Assembly (NCBI RefSeq): GCF_030371585.1
Contig: NZ_JAUDCE010000006.1
Strand: one strand, 5' to 3'
Source of the DNA: Megamonas hypermegale_A
GTDB lineage: Bacteria; Bacillota; Negativicutes; Selenomonadales; Selenomonadaceae
DNA length: 64,000 nucleotides
Both the position numbers and the translations under genes were made by a program. The notes under the pieces were generated by a model. It ran no database searches. It was given only the letters and a program-made list of their open reading frames with translations, and was not told the DNA's origin. Below are positions 23,898 to 33,099 of the stretch, piece after piece. The stretch's first letter is position 1. The number at the start of each line of letters is the position of its first letter.

Positions 23898-25238
23898 ATG
23901 TCTAGAAAAACTCTTATTTCTGCAATTACCGCTGCTCTTGTAGTAGGCACAGCAAGTACAACTTTTGCAGCTAGTAATCCTTTTAGTGATGTTCCTGCTG
24001 ACAGCTGGGCATATGATGCTGTAGCAACACTTGCTGCTGACGGAGTTATCGATGGCTATCCGGACGGTACATACCAGGGTCAAAATACAATGACCCGATA
24101 TGAAATGGCACAGATTGTAGCTCGTGCTATGGCAAAAACGGATATTGACAAAGCAGATAAAGCACTTGTTGATAAATTAGCTGCTGAATTTGCTGAAGAA
24201 CTTGACAATCTCGGAGTTCGCGTTGCCGACCTTGAAAAGAAATCCGATAATGTTAAATGGACAGGCGAATTAAGGTATCGTTATTATGATGCAAATCATG
24301 ACGCTAATCCAGATGATGATGAAACATATAACAGAGTAATGTTCCGCTTAATGCCGCAGGCCTATATCGGTGATACGGGCTGGACAGCCAATGCGCGTAT
24401 CAATTACAGTTTAGATATGGGTTCTTCCAATAATGCCGGCTTTGATGCAACGGATAATGATGCCAGCGTTGACTTGGTATATGTAGAAGGGCCTCTGTTT
24501 GGCGGTACGGTACAGGCTGGTCGTTTGCCTGCATTTACAGCTAATGGTCTTGTATTCGATGACCGTGTTGACGGTGTTCAGTATGTCGGCGGCAGTGATA
24601 CTTTTAAGACGACTTTGATTGCTGCCCGCTACAGCAATGATTTAGAAGAAGCATGGGAAAACGGCACAGATCTCGGCGGTGGTTTTTTAAGCAATAGCGA
24701 TACTACTGCCGATTTCTACGGTATTCAATTTGATTATACTCCAAATGATAAAGTTGCCGTAAATCTCGGTTATAATGCTTTAACCGGTTTGGATGAAGCG
24801 ATTGAAGATGTTCAAGCAGGTAGCTGGGGCAGAGGTCAAAATGGTTACGGTGATGATACAGATGCTCAAATCTGGTATGTAGGTGGCATGTTAGGCTTTA
24901 ACGACAACTTATCCCTAAATGCTGAATATGCACAAAATACTTCTGCTGATAAATATGATGATGCATGGATTGCCACATTAAATTATAAAGAAGCTGATGT
25001 TGCCGATCCTGGTTCATGGGGAATGTATGTAGGTTATGCTGATATCGGTACCAATTCCGTTCCTGCGCCTACGTATGATGATATTGCAGGCGGTCAGAAA
25101 GGTATTGTTGCAGGTGTAAGTTATGTACCGGCTGAAAATATTATTGCTACTGCCAGATATTTCACTGGAGAAGATAATGATACACAGGGCGATAATGATG
25201 CAGAAAAATTCTTTGGAGAAATAGAATTTTTCTTCTAA
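23898..25238 (+). CDS. S-layer-homology-domain outer-membrane porin (OmpM type)
   Basis: 446 aa. Signal peptide 1-25 (MSRKTLISAITAALVVGTAS then TTFA). One SLH domain at about 26-78 (NPFSDVPADSWAYDAVATLA, VIDGYPDGTYQGQ, TRYEMAQIVARAM). A charged coiled-coil spacer at about 80-115 (ADKALVDKLAAEFAEELDNL). Then a beta-barrel of about 330 residues made of alternating Tyr-rich strands and Asp/Asn-rich loops, ending in the outer-membrane type terminal strand FFGEIEFFF. Known OmpM proteins of Negativicutes link the outer membrane to peptidoglycan and form diffusion pores. The paralogue at 1-426 is in inverted orientation 23.5 kb away. Strong terminator follows. Confidence 0.95.
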   Translation: MSRKTLISAITAALVVGTASTTFAASNPFSDVPADSWAYDAVATLAADGVIDGYPDGTYQGQNTMTRYEMAQIVARAMAKTDIDKADKALVDKLAAEFAEELDNLGVRVADLEKKSDNVKWTGELRYRYYDANHDANPDDDETYNRVMFRLMPQAYIGDTGWTANARINYSLDMGSSNNAGFDATDNDASVDLVYVEGPLFGGTVQAGRLPAFTANGLVFDDRVDGVQYVGGSDTFKTTLIAARYSNDLEEAWENGTDLGGGFLSNSDTTADFYGIQFDYTPNDKVAVNLGYNALTGLDEAIEDVQAGSWGRGQNGYGDDTDAQIWYVGGMLGFNDNLSLNAEYAQNTSADKYDDAWIATLNYKEADVADPGSWGMYVGYADIGTNSVPAPTYDDIAGGQKGIVAGVSYVPAENIIATARYFTGEDNDTQGDNDAEKFFGEIEFFF

Positions 25239-25281
25239 TAAAAACTGTAATCTATTACAGAATATATTACTTTAATAACTA

Positions 25282-25328
25282 AAAAAAGACTGTAGCAAAA
25301 ATTGTCAAATTGCTACAGTCTTTTTTTA
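25282..25328. terminator. bidirectional intrinsic terminator
   Basis: Stem AAAAAGACTGTAGCAA/TTGCTACAGTCTTTTT with T runs on both sides lies between the porin and the GH32 gene and overlaps the GH32 stop codon. Confidence 0.9.
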
Positions 25329-26729
25329 GTTTAATTTGAAACTATCTAAATCGCAAACAATGATATTCAACGGAATATTTGTTGTAAATGGTATTCTTGA
25401 CAGTTTTTCCTGAGCATAATAGCAGGCAGTTGCTGCTTGTTCACCGTTTTGGCAGTAAATTTCTATAATGCTCGTATCGAGATAAATGTCGAGATGCAGG
25501 TTGTCTTTTACCGAAATGGTGAAATATCGTCTGCCTTTGCCGCCAAGTGTCAGATTATCGCGGTTGATACAAAATTCTTGTGTATTTTTATCAAAAGAAA
25601 TAATCAGCTCATCACTGCCGATAGTAAATTTGCCTTGCCAGTGGTTTTCACAAGTCAAGTCAATATCAAGTGTGATTTTGCAAGGCGCGGATAAAGTCAA
25701 AGCTCTGCAATCATTAAACTGCTGTTTTGAGCGGCACAGTGCATCCAGTTCTTTTACAGGAAGCTGATAAATTGTGTTGTTTTTTATTTTTAGCTGCCGC
25801 GGCAGAGTTAAGGAATACAGCCAGCCCTCTTTTGTCGTCGGGTATTCATTTTCTTTTTCCGGCATACCAATCCAGCCGATGAGAATATTGCGGTTTGGCT
25901 GCGCAAGTACCTGCGGGGCATAAAAATCAAAGCCGCCGTCCAGTTCCTGAAAATCGCCGTGAACGAACTCCAGCGTATCGGGATTGAATTTGCCGATTAG
26001 ATAACCTGCCTGATACAGATTATTGTATTTATGCCCCTGCGGTGCAATTCCCTGCGGACAGAAAACGAGTACGTCCCGGCCGTCTACGGAGATTAAATTA
26101 GGACATTCCCACATGTAGCCGAAATCGGTGTAATCTGTTTTCAGTTCACCGCGCAAAATCCAGTTGCCGCCGATTTCTTCATAAATGAGAGCGCAGCCCG
26201 TCAGATTTTCCCGCTGCGCGCCGATTATGAAAAAGGAGCGGCCGCTGTGCGTGAACAGATACGGGTCGCGGAAATGAGTTGTATAACCTTTCGGAACATC
26301 ATCGACGGCAATTTTCTTTTTGGTAAACGTGCCGTCACTATTTTTTGCGGCGAGCACCTGGCGTGGGTAGCGGATATTCTGCGCATCTTTCAGATTAGCC
26401 GTATACAGTATTTCCAGCTTGCCGTTTCTGCTGCGGGCCGAGCCGGAGTAGCAGCCGTTTCTGTCGAAATCGTCCACGGGGGCTAATGCCAGCTGCGGAA
26501 TGGAATAATTGACAAAATCGGCCGTTTCGGTGTAGCCCCAGTGTTTATTCAAATGTTTGCACTCTGCCGGGTTCCATTGGTAGAAAATCTGGTATTTACC
26601 GTCGTGATAGCACAGTCCGTTCGGGTCATTGATTAAACCGAACGGCATTTCCCAATGGATTTTATTGTGCCAAATGCTGGGTTTATTCATATAAGCGTGC
26701 CAATTGTCTTTTAATGTCTGATTGTCCAT
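25326..26729 (-). CDS. GH32 beta-fructosidase (sucrose-6-phosphate hydrolase/invertase-like)
   Basis: 467 aa, no signal peptide, so cytoplasmic. The GH32 catalytic triad is complete: nucleophile D35 in GLINDPNGLCYH, transition-state Asp D155 in THFRDPYLF, and acid/base E208 in MWECPNL. A five-bladed propeller is followed by a C-terminal beta sandwich (about 330-467, DIYLDTSIIEIYCQNGE). It cleaves terminal beta-fructosyl bonds in sucrose, sucrose-6-phosphate or short fructans. No transporter or fructokinase is adjacent. The gene is divergent from an AraC-type regulator that is its likely controller. Confidence 0.92.
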   Translation of the reverse strand: MDNQTLKDNWHAYMNKPSIWHNKIHWEMPFGLINDPNGLCYHDGKYQIFYQWNPAECKHLNKHWGYTETADFVNYSIPQLALAPVDDFDRNGCYSGSARSRNGKLEILYTANLKDAQNIRYPRQVLAAKNSDGTFTKKKIAVDDVPKGYTTHFRDPYLFTHSGRSFFIIGAQRENLTGCALIYEEIGGNWILRGELKTDYTDFGYMWECPNLISVDGRDVLVFCPQGIAPQGHKYNNLYQAGYLIGKFNPDTLEFVHGDFQELDGGFDFYAPQVLAQPNRNILIGWIGMPEKENEYPTTKEGWLYSLTLPRQLKIKNNTIYQLPVKELDALCRSKQQFNDCRALTLSAPCKITLDIDLTCENHWQGKFTIGSDELIISFDKNTQEFCINRDNLTLGGKGRRYFTISVKDNLHLDIYLDTSIIEIYCQNGEQAATACYYAQEKLSRIPFTTNIPLNIIVCDLDSFKLN

Positions 26730-26870
26730 AAAAACCGTCCTTTCTGTATAATGTATATTGAAAATTATAGCATAAGCTAAGCGACAAAAATTATAAATTT
26801 AAATATTTTGCAAGTTTCAGCTTCGTGCTATAATGTGAGATAAAATAAAACGAATATGGCAGGGATTTTT

Positions 26871-27719
26871 ATGGAGAAAAGGGAAATTTTCGTAGATTTT
26901 AATAATCCATCCAATCTAGGTCATGCACTCAATCTGTATTACGGCGGTTGGGAAGTATGCTGCGCCGGTCATAAATTCGGGCCGGCCGTGCGGCAACATT
27001 ATCTTCTGCATTACGTTACAGCGGGAAAAGGGCGTCTGTGGATTAACAATAAATGTTACGAGATAAATCAGAATACTATATTTCTAATCGTGCCGGGCGT
27101 TGTCGCCACTTATCAGGCGGACAGGGAAAGTCCGTGGGAGTATTGCTGGATTTGCATAGACGGCTATGAAGTGGAAACGATTTTAAACAATTGCGGTTTT
27201 TCGAAGGAAAATATTTTATTCTACGATAAGAGCGGCGTGGTGCAGGAGGTTCTGCTGAAATTTATTTTTTCGTTTGAGAAAAACAAGCACAATGAATATA
27301 AACTGCTCAGCCAGCTGTATGATTTTTTTGCACAGATGAAGAAATTGTGGAAAAAGGACAATATAAAATCCATTTACGTAGAAAAAGCGATAGATTTTAT
27401 TTACAAGAATTTCGGCGACGGCATATCTGTAAACGATATTGCGGCATATCTCAAAATCGACAGGACGTATCTGTATCGGCTGTTTAAGAAGGAATGCGGC
27501 ATATCGCCGCAGAAATATCTGCTCGATTTTCGTTTAAAGACGGCCGTGAACAAATTGGAAAGCAGCGACAAATCAATTGCGGAGATTGCCGAGTATTGCG
27601 GCTTCAGCGACATATCGGCATTTTGCCATCAGTTCAAGAAAGTCTATAACGATACGCCTCTCAATTACCGCCGCTATCCGCAGCGGGTCGCCATAGAAAA
27701 AAATAAACCGGACAGATAA
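26871..27719 (+). CDS. AraC-family transcriptional regulator
   Basis: 282 aa. An N-terminal cupin-like sensing domain (about 15-150, including VRQHYLLHYVTAGKGRLWIN) is followed by two helix-turn-helix motifs at about 180-275 (VNDIAAYLKIDRTYLYRLFK and SIAEIAEYCGFSDISAFCHQ, then FKKVYNDTPLNYRR). The layout matches AraC regulators that sense sugars. The ATG at 26871 follows AGGGA; an ATG five codons earlier has no ribosome site. It is divergent from the GH32 gene with a 141-base intergenic region, and so probably activates fructoside use. Confidence 0.92.
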   Translation: MEKREIFVDFNNPSNLGHALNLYYGGWEVCCAGHKFGPAVRQHYLLHYVTAGKGRLWINNKCYEINQNTIFLIVPGVVATYQADRESPWEYCWICIDGYEVETILNNCGFSKENILFYDKSGVVQEVLLKFIFSFEKNKHNEYKLLSQLYDFFAQMKKLWKKDNIKSIYVEKAIDFIYKNFGDGISVNDIAAYLKIDRTYLYRLFKKECGISPQKYLLDFRLKTAVNKLESSDKSIAEIAEYCGFSDISAFCHQFKKVYNDTPLNYRRYPQRVAIEKNKPDR

Positions 27720-27732
27720 TGTCCGGTTTTTT
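27706..27732 (+). terminator. intrinsic terminator of the AraC gene
   Basis: AACCGGAC/GTCCGGTT stem overlapping the stop codon, followed by six T residues. The remaining 27733-27887 shows no gene. Confidence 0.85.
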
Positions 27733-27887
27733 GTTGCTGAAAAAAAGAAAAGCCCTTAGCATTAAAACTAAGGGGTGAGTAAAGAATGTATATAAGTCCT
27801 AGCAAACAGATTATAGTAAATTTTAGACTGTTTGTCAACAGCTTTATAAATAAAATCTATTTAAAAATCGATTATATCTATTTGCCA

Positions 27888-28958
27888 TTATTGGATATTA
27901 TCAAGGACAGCCTGTGTCATAGTCTGCGTATCGGCCTTTTTGAAGCCTTCCTTGTATAAATCAGGTGTGCGGTAGCCCTGTGCCAGTGCTTTTTCCACAG
28001 CCTGTTCAATATCGCTGGCTGCCGTATCTTCGTTTAAGGAATAGCGCAATAGCATGGCGGCGGATAAAATCGTGGCGAGCGGATTGGCTATGCCTTTGCC
28101 TGCGATATCCGGCGCACTGCCGTGAATCGGTTCATAGAGACTTGTGGAAAGTCCGATGCTGGCTGACGGCAGCATGCCGATAGAACCGCTCAGTACGGCT
28201 GCTTCATCGCTCAAAATATCGCCGAACAGATTGCCGGTTACGATGACATCGAATTGAGAAGGATTGATGGCAAGTTGCATAGCGCAGTTGTCTACATAGA
28301 GATTGTCGAGTGCAACATCAGGATATTTTTCGGCAACTTTGGCGGCAGTGCGGCGCCAGAGACGCGACGTAGCCAGTACATTTGATTTATCGACGGAAGT
28401 TACCTTATTGCGGCGTTTTTTAGCTGCTTCCATGGCAAATTCGACAATGCGTTCGACTTCCGGTACGGAATAATTTTCCAAATCCCAGGCACGTTCCGCG
28501 CCGTTATGGATTTCACTTTCGCATTTGTCGCCGAAATAGATGCCGCCGATTAATTCGCGCACGATTAAGATATCCGTGCCTTTGACGATATCTTCTTTAA
28601 GCGGTGAATATTCAACGAGTGCATCGGCAACTTTTACCGGACGGAGGTTGGCATAAAGCCCGAGGCCTTTGCGAAGACCCAGCACGGCTTTTTCCGGACG
28701 AAGCGCCGGGTCGACGCTATCCCATTTCGGTCCGCCGACAGCGCCGAACAGTACGGCGTCAGCAGCTTTGGCGGCGTTTAATGTTTCGTCCGGAAGCGGT
28801 GTGCCGCACAAGTCGTAAGCGGTGCCGCCGGCCGGATGCGTTTCAAATTCCAGATTAAGATTATATTTTTCGGATACTTTTTTTAAAACGGCTACGGCGC
28901 TGTCGGTGATTTCACCGCCGATACCGTCGCCGGGAATAACAACGATTTTTCTGCTCAT
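27888..28958 (-). CDS. leuB: 3-isopropylmalate dehydrogenase
   Basis: 356 aa, full length. NAD-dependent oxidative decarboxylation of 3-isopropylmalate, third step of leucine synthesis. VIPGDGIGGEITDSAV at the N-terminus; LRKGLGLYANLRPVK and IVRELIGGIYFG for substrate binding; VDKSNVLATSRLWR and the metal-binding VTGNLFGDILSDEAA; EPIHGSAPDIAGKGIANPLA for NAD. Last gene of leuC-leuD-leuB. The gap to leuD is only 17 bases. Confidence 0.97.
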   Translation of the reverse strand: MSRKIVVIPGDGIGGEITDSAVAVLKKVSEKYNLNLEFETHPAGGTAYDLCGTPLPDETLNAAKAADAVLFGAVGGPKWDSVDPALRPEKAVLGLRKGLGLYANLRPVKVADALVEYSPLKEDIVKGTDILIVRELIGGIYFGDKCESEIHNGAERAWDLENYSVPEVERIVEFAMEAAKKRRNKVTSVDKSNVLATSRLWRRTAAKVAEKYPDVALDNLYVDNCAMQLAINPSQFDVIVTGNLFGDILSDEAAVLSGSIGMLPSASIGLSTSLYEPIHGSAPDIAGKGIANPLATILSAAMLLRYSLNEDTAASDIEQAVEKALAQGYRTPDLYKEGFKKADTQTMTQAVLDNIQ

Positions 28959-28975
28959 ATATATTGACCTTGATA

Positions 28976-29470
28976 TTAACCTTTCTGTTTAATGTAATTT
29001 ATAAGTCCGCCGGCTGCGGCTATTTCCTGCACAAAGCCCGGCAGCGGTACGGCATGGAACGTATCGCCCGTCGTCAGGTTTTCAATCGTGCCAGTGGAAA
29101 GGTCAACGCGCAGTTTGTCGCCGGCATGGATTTTTTCTACATCATCGCCGATTTCCAGAAGCGGCAGACCGGTATTGATGCTGTTTCTGTAGAAAATACG
29201 GGCAAAGCTTGCAGCTATTACAACGGTGATGCCGCTGGCCTTGATGGCAACGGGAGCATGTTCGCGCGAGGAACCGCAGCCGAAGTTCTTGCCGCCGACC
29301 ATGATGTCGCCTGCCGCTACATTCGGAGCAAACGTTTCGTCAATGTCCACCATGCAGTGGGAAGCGAGTTCTTTCGGGTCGAACGAATTCAGGTAGCGTG
29401 CCGGAATAATTACGTCCGTATCTATATTGTCGCCGTAGCGCCAAACTTTTCCTTCTAATTTTTCTGCCAT
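28976..29470 (-). CDS. leuD: 3-isopropylmalate dehydratase small subunit
   Basis: 164 aa, the short LeuD type. GKVWRYGDNIDTDVIIPARYL, then VGGKNFGCGSSREHAPVAIK and NSINTGLPLLEIG, are the swivel-domain signatures. With LeuC it isomerises 2- to 3-isopropylmalate. The start at 29470 follows the leuC stop at 29472 by one base, with GAGG inside the leuC end, so translation is coupled. Confidence 0.97.
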   Translation of the reverse strand: MAEKLEGKVWRYGDNIDTDVIIPARYLNSFDPKELASHCMVDIDETFAPNVAAGDIMVGGKNFGCGSSREHAPVAIKASGITVVIAASFARIFYRNSINTGLPLLEIGDDVEKIHAGDKLRVDLSTGTIENLTTGDTFHAVPLPGFVQEIAAAGGLINYIKQKG

Positions 29471-29471
29471 T

Positions 29472-30734
29472 TTATTTAACCTCCTCAGGCGTTGCTATTC
29501 TGCCTAAAATTGCGCTGGCTGCCGCAACGTACGGTCCTGCCAGATAAACTTCGCTGTCGACATGACCCATGCGGCCGCGGAAATTGCGGTTCGTCGTGGA
29601 AACGCAGCGTTCGCCCGCCGTCATGATGCCCATATGAGCACCGAGACACGGACCACAGGTAGGCGTGCTTACAGCTGCACCGGCTTCGATGAATGTATCG
29701 ACATAACCGGCATGGATAGCGTCGAGATATACCTGCTGGCTGCCCGGAATGATAATGCAGCGTACATGCGGATGAACTTTATGGCCTTTTAAAATGGAAG
29801 CGGCAATAGCCAAATCTTCCAGTCGGCCGTTCGTGCACGAGCCGATGACAACCTGGTCGATGGTGATTGGTTCTTTTATGGATTCAACCGTATGCGTATT
29901 TTCCGGCAGATGCGGGAAGGCTACGACCGGTTTTAATTCGGAAAGATTGATTTCAACGGTCTGGCAGTATACAGCGTCGTCGTCCGCCGTTACGACTTCA
30001 TACGGTTTTGTTACACGTTCTTTTACGTAGGCAAGCGTTTTTTCATCGACAGGGAAGATGCCGTTTTTTGCACCGGCTTCGATAGCCATATTGGCAATAG
30101 TCAGACGGTCCGTCATGGACAGTTCGCTTATGCCGTCGCCGGTGAATTCAAGCGCTTTGTACAGTGCACCGTCCACGCCAATCATGCCGATTAAAGTGAG
30201 CATTACGTCCTTGCCGCATATACCTGCCGGTTTTTTGCCGGTGATATTTACTTTAATGCTTTCCGGCACTTTGAACCATGCCTGACCGGTGGCAAGCGCC
30301 ACGCCGAGGTCGGTCGAGCCTACGCCGGTGGAGAAACCGCCGAGAGCACCGTAAGTGCACGTATGAGAGTCAGCACCGATTGTGAGCATGCCCGGAGCCA
30401 CGATGCCTTTTTCCGGCAGGATAACGTGTTCAATGCCGACGCGGCCGACTTCAAAATAGTTTACAATGTTGTGTTTGTGGGCAAAATCACGGACGATTTT
30501 GGAAAGTCCGGCCGATTTTATATCTTTATTCGGTGTAAAATGGTCCGGCACGAGTGCGATTTTTGTATTGTCGAATACCGGTTTGCCGATTTTTTCAAAT
30601 TCTTTGATGGCAGGCGGAGCCGTTACGTCATTTGCCAGCACCATATCAAGGTCGCAGGTAATGAGCTGTCCCGGTGTAACCTGAGAAACTCCGGCATGTT
30701 TTGCCAGAATTTTTTCTGTCATTGTCATTCCCAT
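29472..30734 (-). CDS. leuC: 3-isopropylmalate dehydratase large subunit
   Basis: 420 aa from the ATG at 30734, which has GGAGGG 7 bases upstream; a TTG five codons earlier overlaps that ribosome site and is unlikely. Aconitase-type iron-sulfur enzyme. VIGSCTNGRLEDL and TPTCGPCLGAHMG supply the three cluster cysteines, and PDHFTPNKD and GADSHTCTYGALG the active site. Its length and pairing with a 164-aa LeuD place it in the shorter LeuC/HacA type rather than the 466-aa E. coli type. First gene of the operon, divergent from leuA. No T-box is seen on this side. Confidence 0.97.
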   Translation of the reverse strand: MGMTMTEKILAKHAGVSQVTPGQLITCDLDMVLANDVTAPPAIKEFEKIGKPVFDNTKIALVPDHFTPNKDIKSAGLSKIVRDFAHKHNIVNYFEVGRVGIEHVILPEKGIVAPGMLTIGADSHTCTYGALGGFSTGVGSTDLGVALATGQAWFKVPESIKVNITGKKPAGICGKDVMLTLIGMIGVDGALYKALEFTGDGISELSMTDRLTIANMAIEAGAKNGIFPVDEKTLAYVKERVTKPYEVVTADDDAVYCQTVEINLSELKPVVAFPHLPENTHTVESIKEPITIDQVVIGSCTNGRLEDLAIAASILKGHKVHPHVRCIIIPGSQQVYLDAIHAGYVDTFIEAGAAVSTPTCGPCLGAHMGIMTAGERCVSTTNRNFRGRMGHVDSEVYLAGPYVAAASAILGRIATPEEVK

Positions 30735-30906
30735 GGAATATCCCTCCAACTTTATTTTAAGTTAACAAATTAACAATATCGTTAAGAGACATGATAGTAC
30801 ATAAACGAAAAATTTGTCAAGCTGAAAATAAGCCGCAACAGGCGTTGTTAATGCGTGCGCATGATGAAGAACAGGAGAAAAAGATGTAAATTTGTATACT
30901 TAACTC

Positions 30907-30936
30907 TTGCAAAAAAATATCGTAGTATGGTAAGAT
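30907..30936 (+). promoter_or_regulatory. promoter of the leuA T-box transcript
   Basis: TTGCAA at 30907-30912, an 18-base spacer and TAAGAT at 30931-30936. The start near 30943 just precedes the T-box leader. Confidence 0.55.
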
Positions 30937-30942
30937 ATAAAT

Positions 30943-31203
30943 CAACGACTTAAATATGTAAATACGATGAAAGGGATTAGTAGGAAATTCTGAACTTACA
31001 GAGAGCTGTTGATTGGTGCAAAACAGTAGGAATGAATTTTTGAACTCACCCGGGAGTAGCCGACTGAAAGCAGTGCAAGTAGGAAAAGCCGGAGCCTGAC
31101 CGTTACAGGGGATAGAGCGTGTGCGGATTTTTCCGCATGAATAAGAGTGGTAACGCGTAAGTAATAGCTTTCGTCTCTGAATGAGGCGGAGGCTTTTTTA
31201 TTA
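30943..31203 (+). promoter_or_regulatory. leucine T-box riboswitch with terminator, upstream of leuA
   Basis: A stem I region with AGAGAGCTG at about 31000 and a specifier loop containing GAACTCACC, where CTC (31045-31047) is a leucine codon. An antiterminator T-box sequence GAGTGGTAACGCG at 31145-31157, whose TGGT would pair with a tRNA ending ACCA. A terminator at 31167-31200 with arms AGCTTTCGTCTC and GAGGCGGAGGCT and a T run. Uncharged leucine tRNA should allow read-through into leuA. The TAACGCG part departs from the common NACCGCG consensus. Confidence 0.9.
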
Positions 31204-31234
31204 TAAAAATCAGTGAAAATGGAGGAAAATCTCG

Positions 31235-32899
31235 ATGATGAATGTGAATAAATACACTAAAGGTTATTTTATGCCGCCTGTTGTGGATATGAGCTGGACA
31301 CAGAAAGAATATCCGGACAAAGCTCCTATCTGGTGCAGTGTGGACCTTCGTGACGGTAACCAGGCGCTTATCATTCCGATGAGCCTGGATGAAAAAATAG
31401 AGTTTTACAAACATCTCGTAGCTATGGGCTTTAAAGAAATAGAAGTAGGCTTCCCGGCTGCTTCCGAAACGGAATATGAATTTCTGCGCACGCTGGTAGA
31501 ACAGAATTTAATTCCGGACGACGTGACGGTGCAGGTACTTACACAGGCGCGTGAACATATCATCAAAAGAACGTTTGAAGCGCTCGACGGCGTAAAAAAT
31601 GCGATTGTGCATGTGTACAATTCCACTTCCGTGGCGCAGCGTCAGCAGGTATTCCGCAAATCAAAAGAGGAAATCAAGAAAATCGCCATTGACGGCGCAA
31701 TCATGCTGAAAGAACTGACAGAGCAGGCAGGCGCGAAATACCGCTTTGAATATTCGCCGGAAAGCTTTACGGGAACAGAACCGGAATATGCGCTCGATGT
31801 ATGCAATGCCGTACTCGATATCTGGAAACCGCAGGCCGACAGAAAAGCGATAATCAACCTTCCGGCGACAGTGCAGATGTCCATGCCGCATGTATACGCT
31901 GCACAGGTGGCGTACATTTCCCAAAATCTTAAATACCGCGACAATGTCATTTTATCGCTGCATCCGCATAACGACAGAGGCACAGGTGTTGCCGACTCGG
32001 AAATGGGTCTTTTGGCAGGAGCAGACCGTATCGAAGGTACACTGTTCGGCAACGGCGAACGCACCGGCAATGCCGATATCGTAACGATTGCCATGAACAT
32101 GTTCGCACTCGGCATTGACCCGAAACTCGATTTCTCGCATATGACCGACCTCATTGAAATGTATGAACGCGTAACGCGCATGCATGTTTACGAACGCCAG
32201 CCGTATTCCGGCAAACTCGTATTCGCCGCATTCTCCGGTTCACATCAGGATGCTATTGCTAAAGGCATGAAATGGCGCGAAGAACATAACGAACCGCATT
32301 GGACGGTTCCGTATCTGTTAATCGACCCGGAAGATGTCGGCCGTCATTACGACGCAGACGTTATCCGCATTAACAGTCAGTCCGGCAAAGGCGGCGTGGC
32401 TTACGTCATGGAACAGAATTACGGTCTTGATATGCCGAAGAAGATGCGTGAAGACTTCGGCTACTGCGTAAAAAATGTTTCCGACCATAAACACAAGGAA
32501 CTCATGCCGGATGAAATCTATCAGATTTTCCAGGATGTATATGTAAATGTGGAAGAACCGTACAAACTGATTGACTTTTCACTGTCGAAACAGGCGGACG
32601 GCTCGATGAAAGGTCAGGTTCATATCAGTGTGCACGGCGAAGAAAGAACGATTGAAGGCGAAGGCAACGGCCGTCTTGACGCGGTAAGCAATGCACTGCA
32701 AAAAGAATTCGGCATTAAATATACGGATTTGCTCTACAGTGAACACGCTATGGAAATCGGTGCTACTTCCCGCGCTATGAGCTATATCGGCATCACCGAC
32801 GAAAACGGCAAAATCTGCTGGGGCGCAGGTATGGATACAGATATCATCACTTCTTCCGTAAAAGCATTAATCAGTGCCATCAACCGCATGGAACATTGA
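31235..32899 (+). CDS. leuA: 2-isopropylmalate synthase (long, type-2 form)
   Basis: 554 aa. It condenses acetyl-CoA with 2-oxoisovalerate, the first step of leucine synthesis. The N-terminal segment PPVVDMSWTQKEYPDKAPIW and DLRDGNQALIIPMSLDEKIE mark the LeuA type 2 form, distinct from the shorter Firmicute enzyme. LSLHPHNDRGTGVADSE holds the metal histidines. A C-terminal LeuA regulatory domain (about 425-550) should confer leucine feedback inhibition. Expression is gated by the T-box just upstream. The start MMN is behind GGAGG; either Met may be used. Confidence 0.96.
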   Translation: MMNVNKYTKGYFMPPVVDMSWTQKEYPDKAPIWCSVDLRDGNQALIIPMSLDEKIEFYKHLVAMGFKEIEVGFPAASETEYEFLRTLVEQNLIPDDVTVQVLTQAREHIIKRTFEALDGVKNAIVHVYNSTSVAQRQQVFRKSKEEIKKIAIDGAIMLKELTEQAGAKYRFEYSPESFTGTEPEYALDVCNAVLDIWKPQADRKAIINLPATVQMSMPHVYAAQVAYISQNLKYRDNVILSLHPHNDRGTGVADSEMGLLAGADRIEGTLFGNGERTGNADIVTIAMNMFALGIDPKLDFSHMTDLIEMYERVTRMHVYERQPYSGKLVFAAFSGSHQDAIAKGMKWREEHNEPHWTVPYLLIDPEDVGRHYDADVIRINSQSGKGGVAYVMEQNYGLDMPKKMREDFGYCVKNVSDHKHKELMPDEIYQIFQDVYVNVEEPYKLIDFSLSKQADGSMKGQVHISVHGEERTIEGEGNGRLDAVSNALQKEFGIKYTDLLYSEHAMEIGATSRAMSYIGITDENGKICWGAGMDTDIITSSVKALISAINRMEH

Positions 32900-32929
32900 T
32901 TTAAATATATTTAGGTATATAATGAAATC

Positions 32930-33054
32930 CGTTGTGTTAGTAAAACATCGAGCCTATAGATAGCAGTATAATAGTTTATATTCGTTCGATGTTATCACTT
33001 AACCTCACTAAATATAAATTATTATACTGCTTTGGGAAATCAACTAGCACAACA
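32930..33054 (+). repeat. family B palindromic intergenic repeat, copy B5
   Basis: About 125 bp between leuA and ilvD. Outer ends GTTGTGTTAG/CTAGCACAAC. Inner arms AGTATAATAGTTTATATT and AATATAAATTATTATACT, in which one G-C pair has become G-T. Centre ATCACTTAACCTCACT. Confidence 0.88.
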
Positions 33055-33099
33055 AGTATAATGAAAGAAAATCTTAATTAAATAATTGGAGGCTTTATA

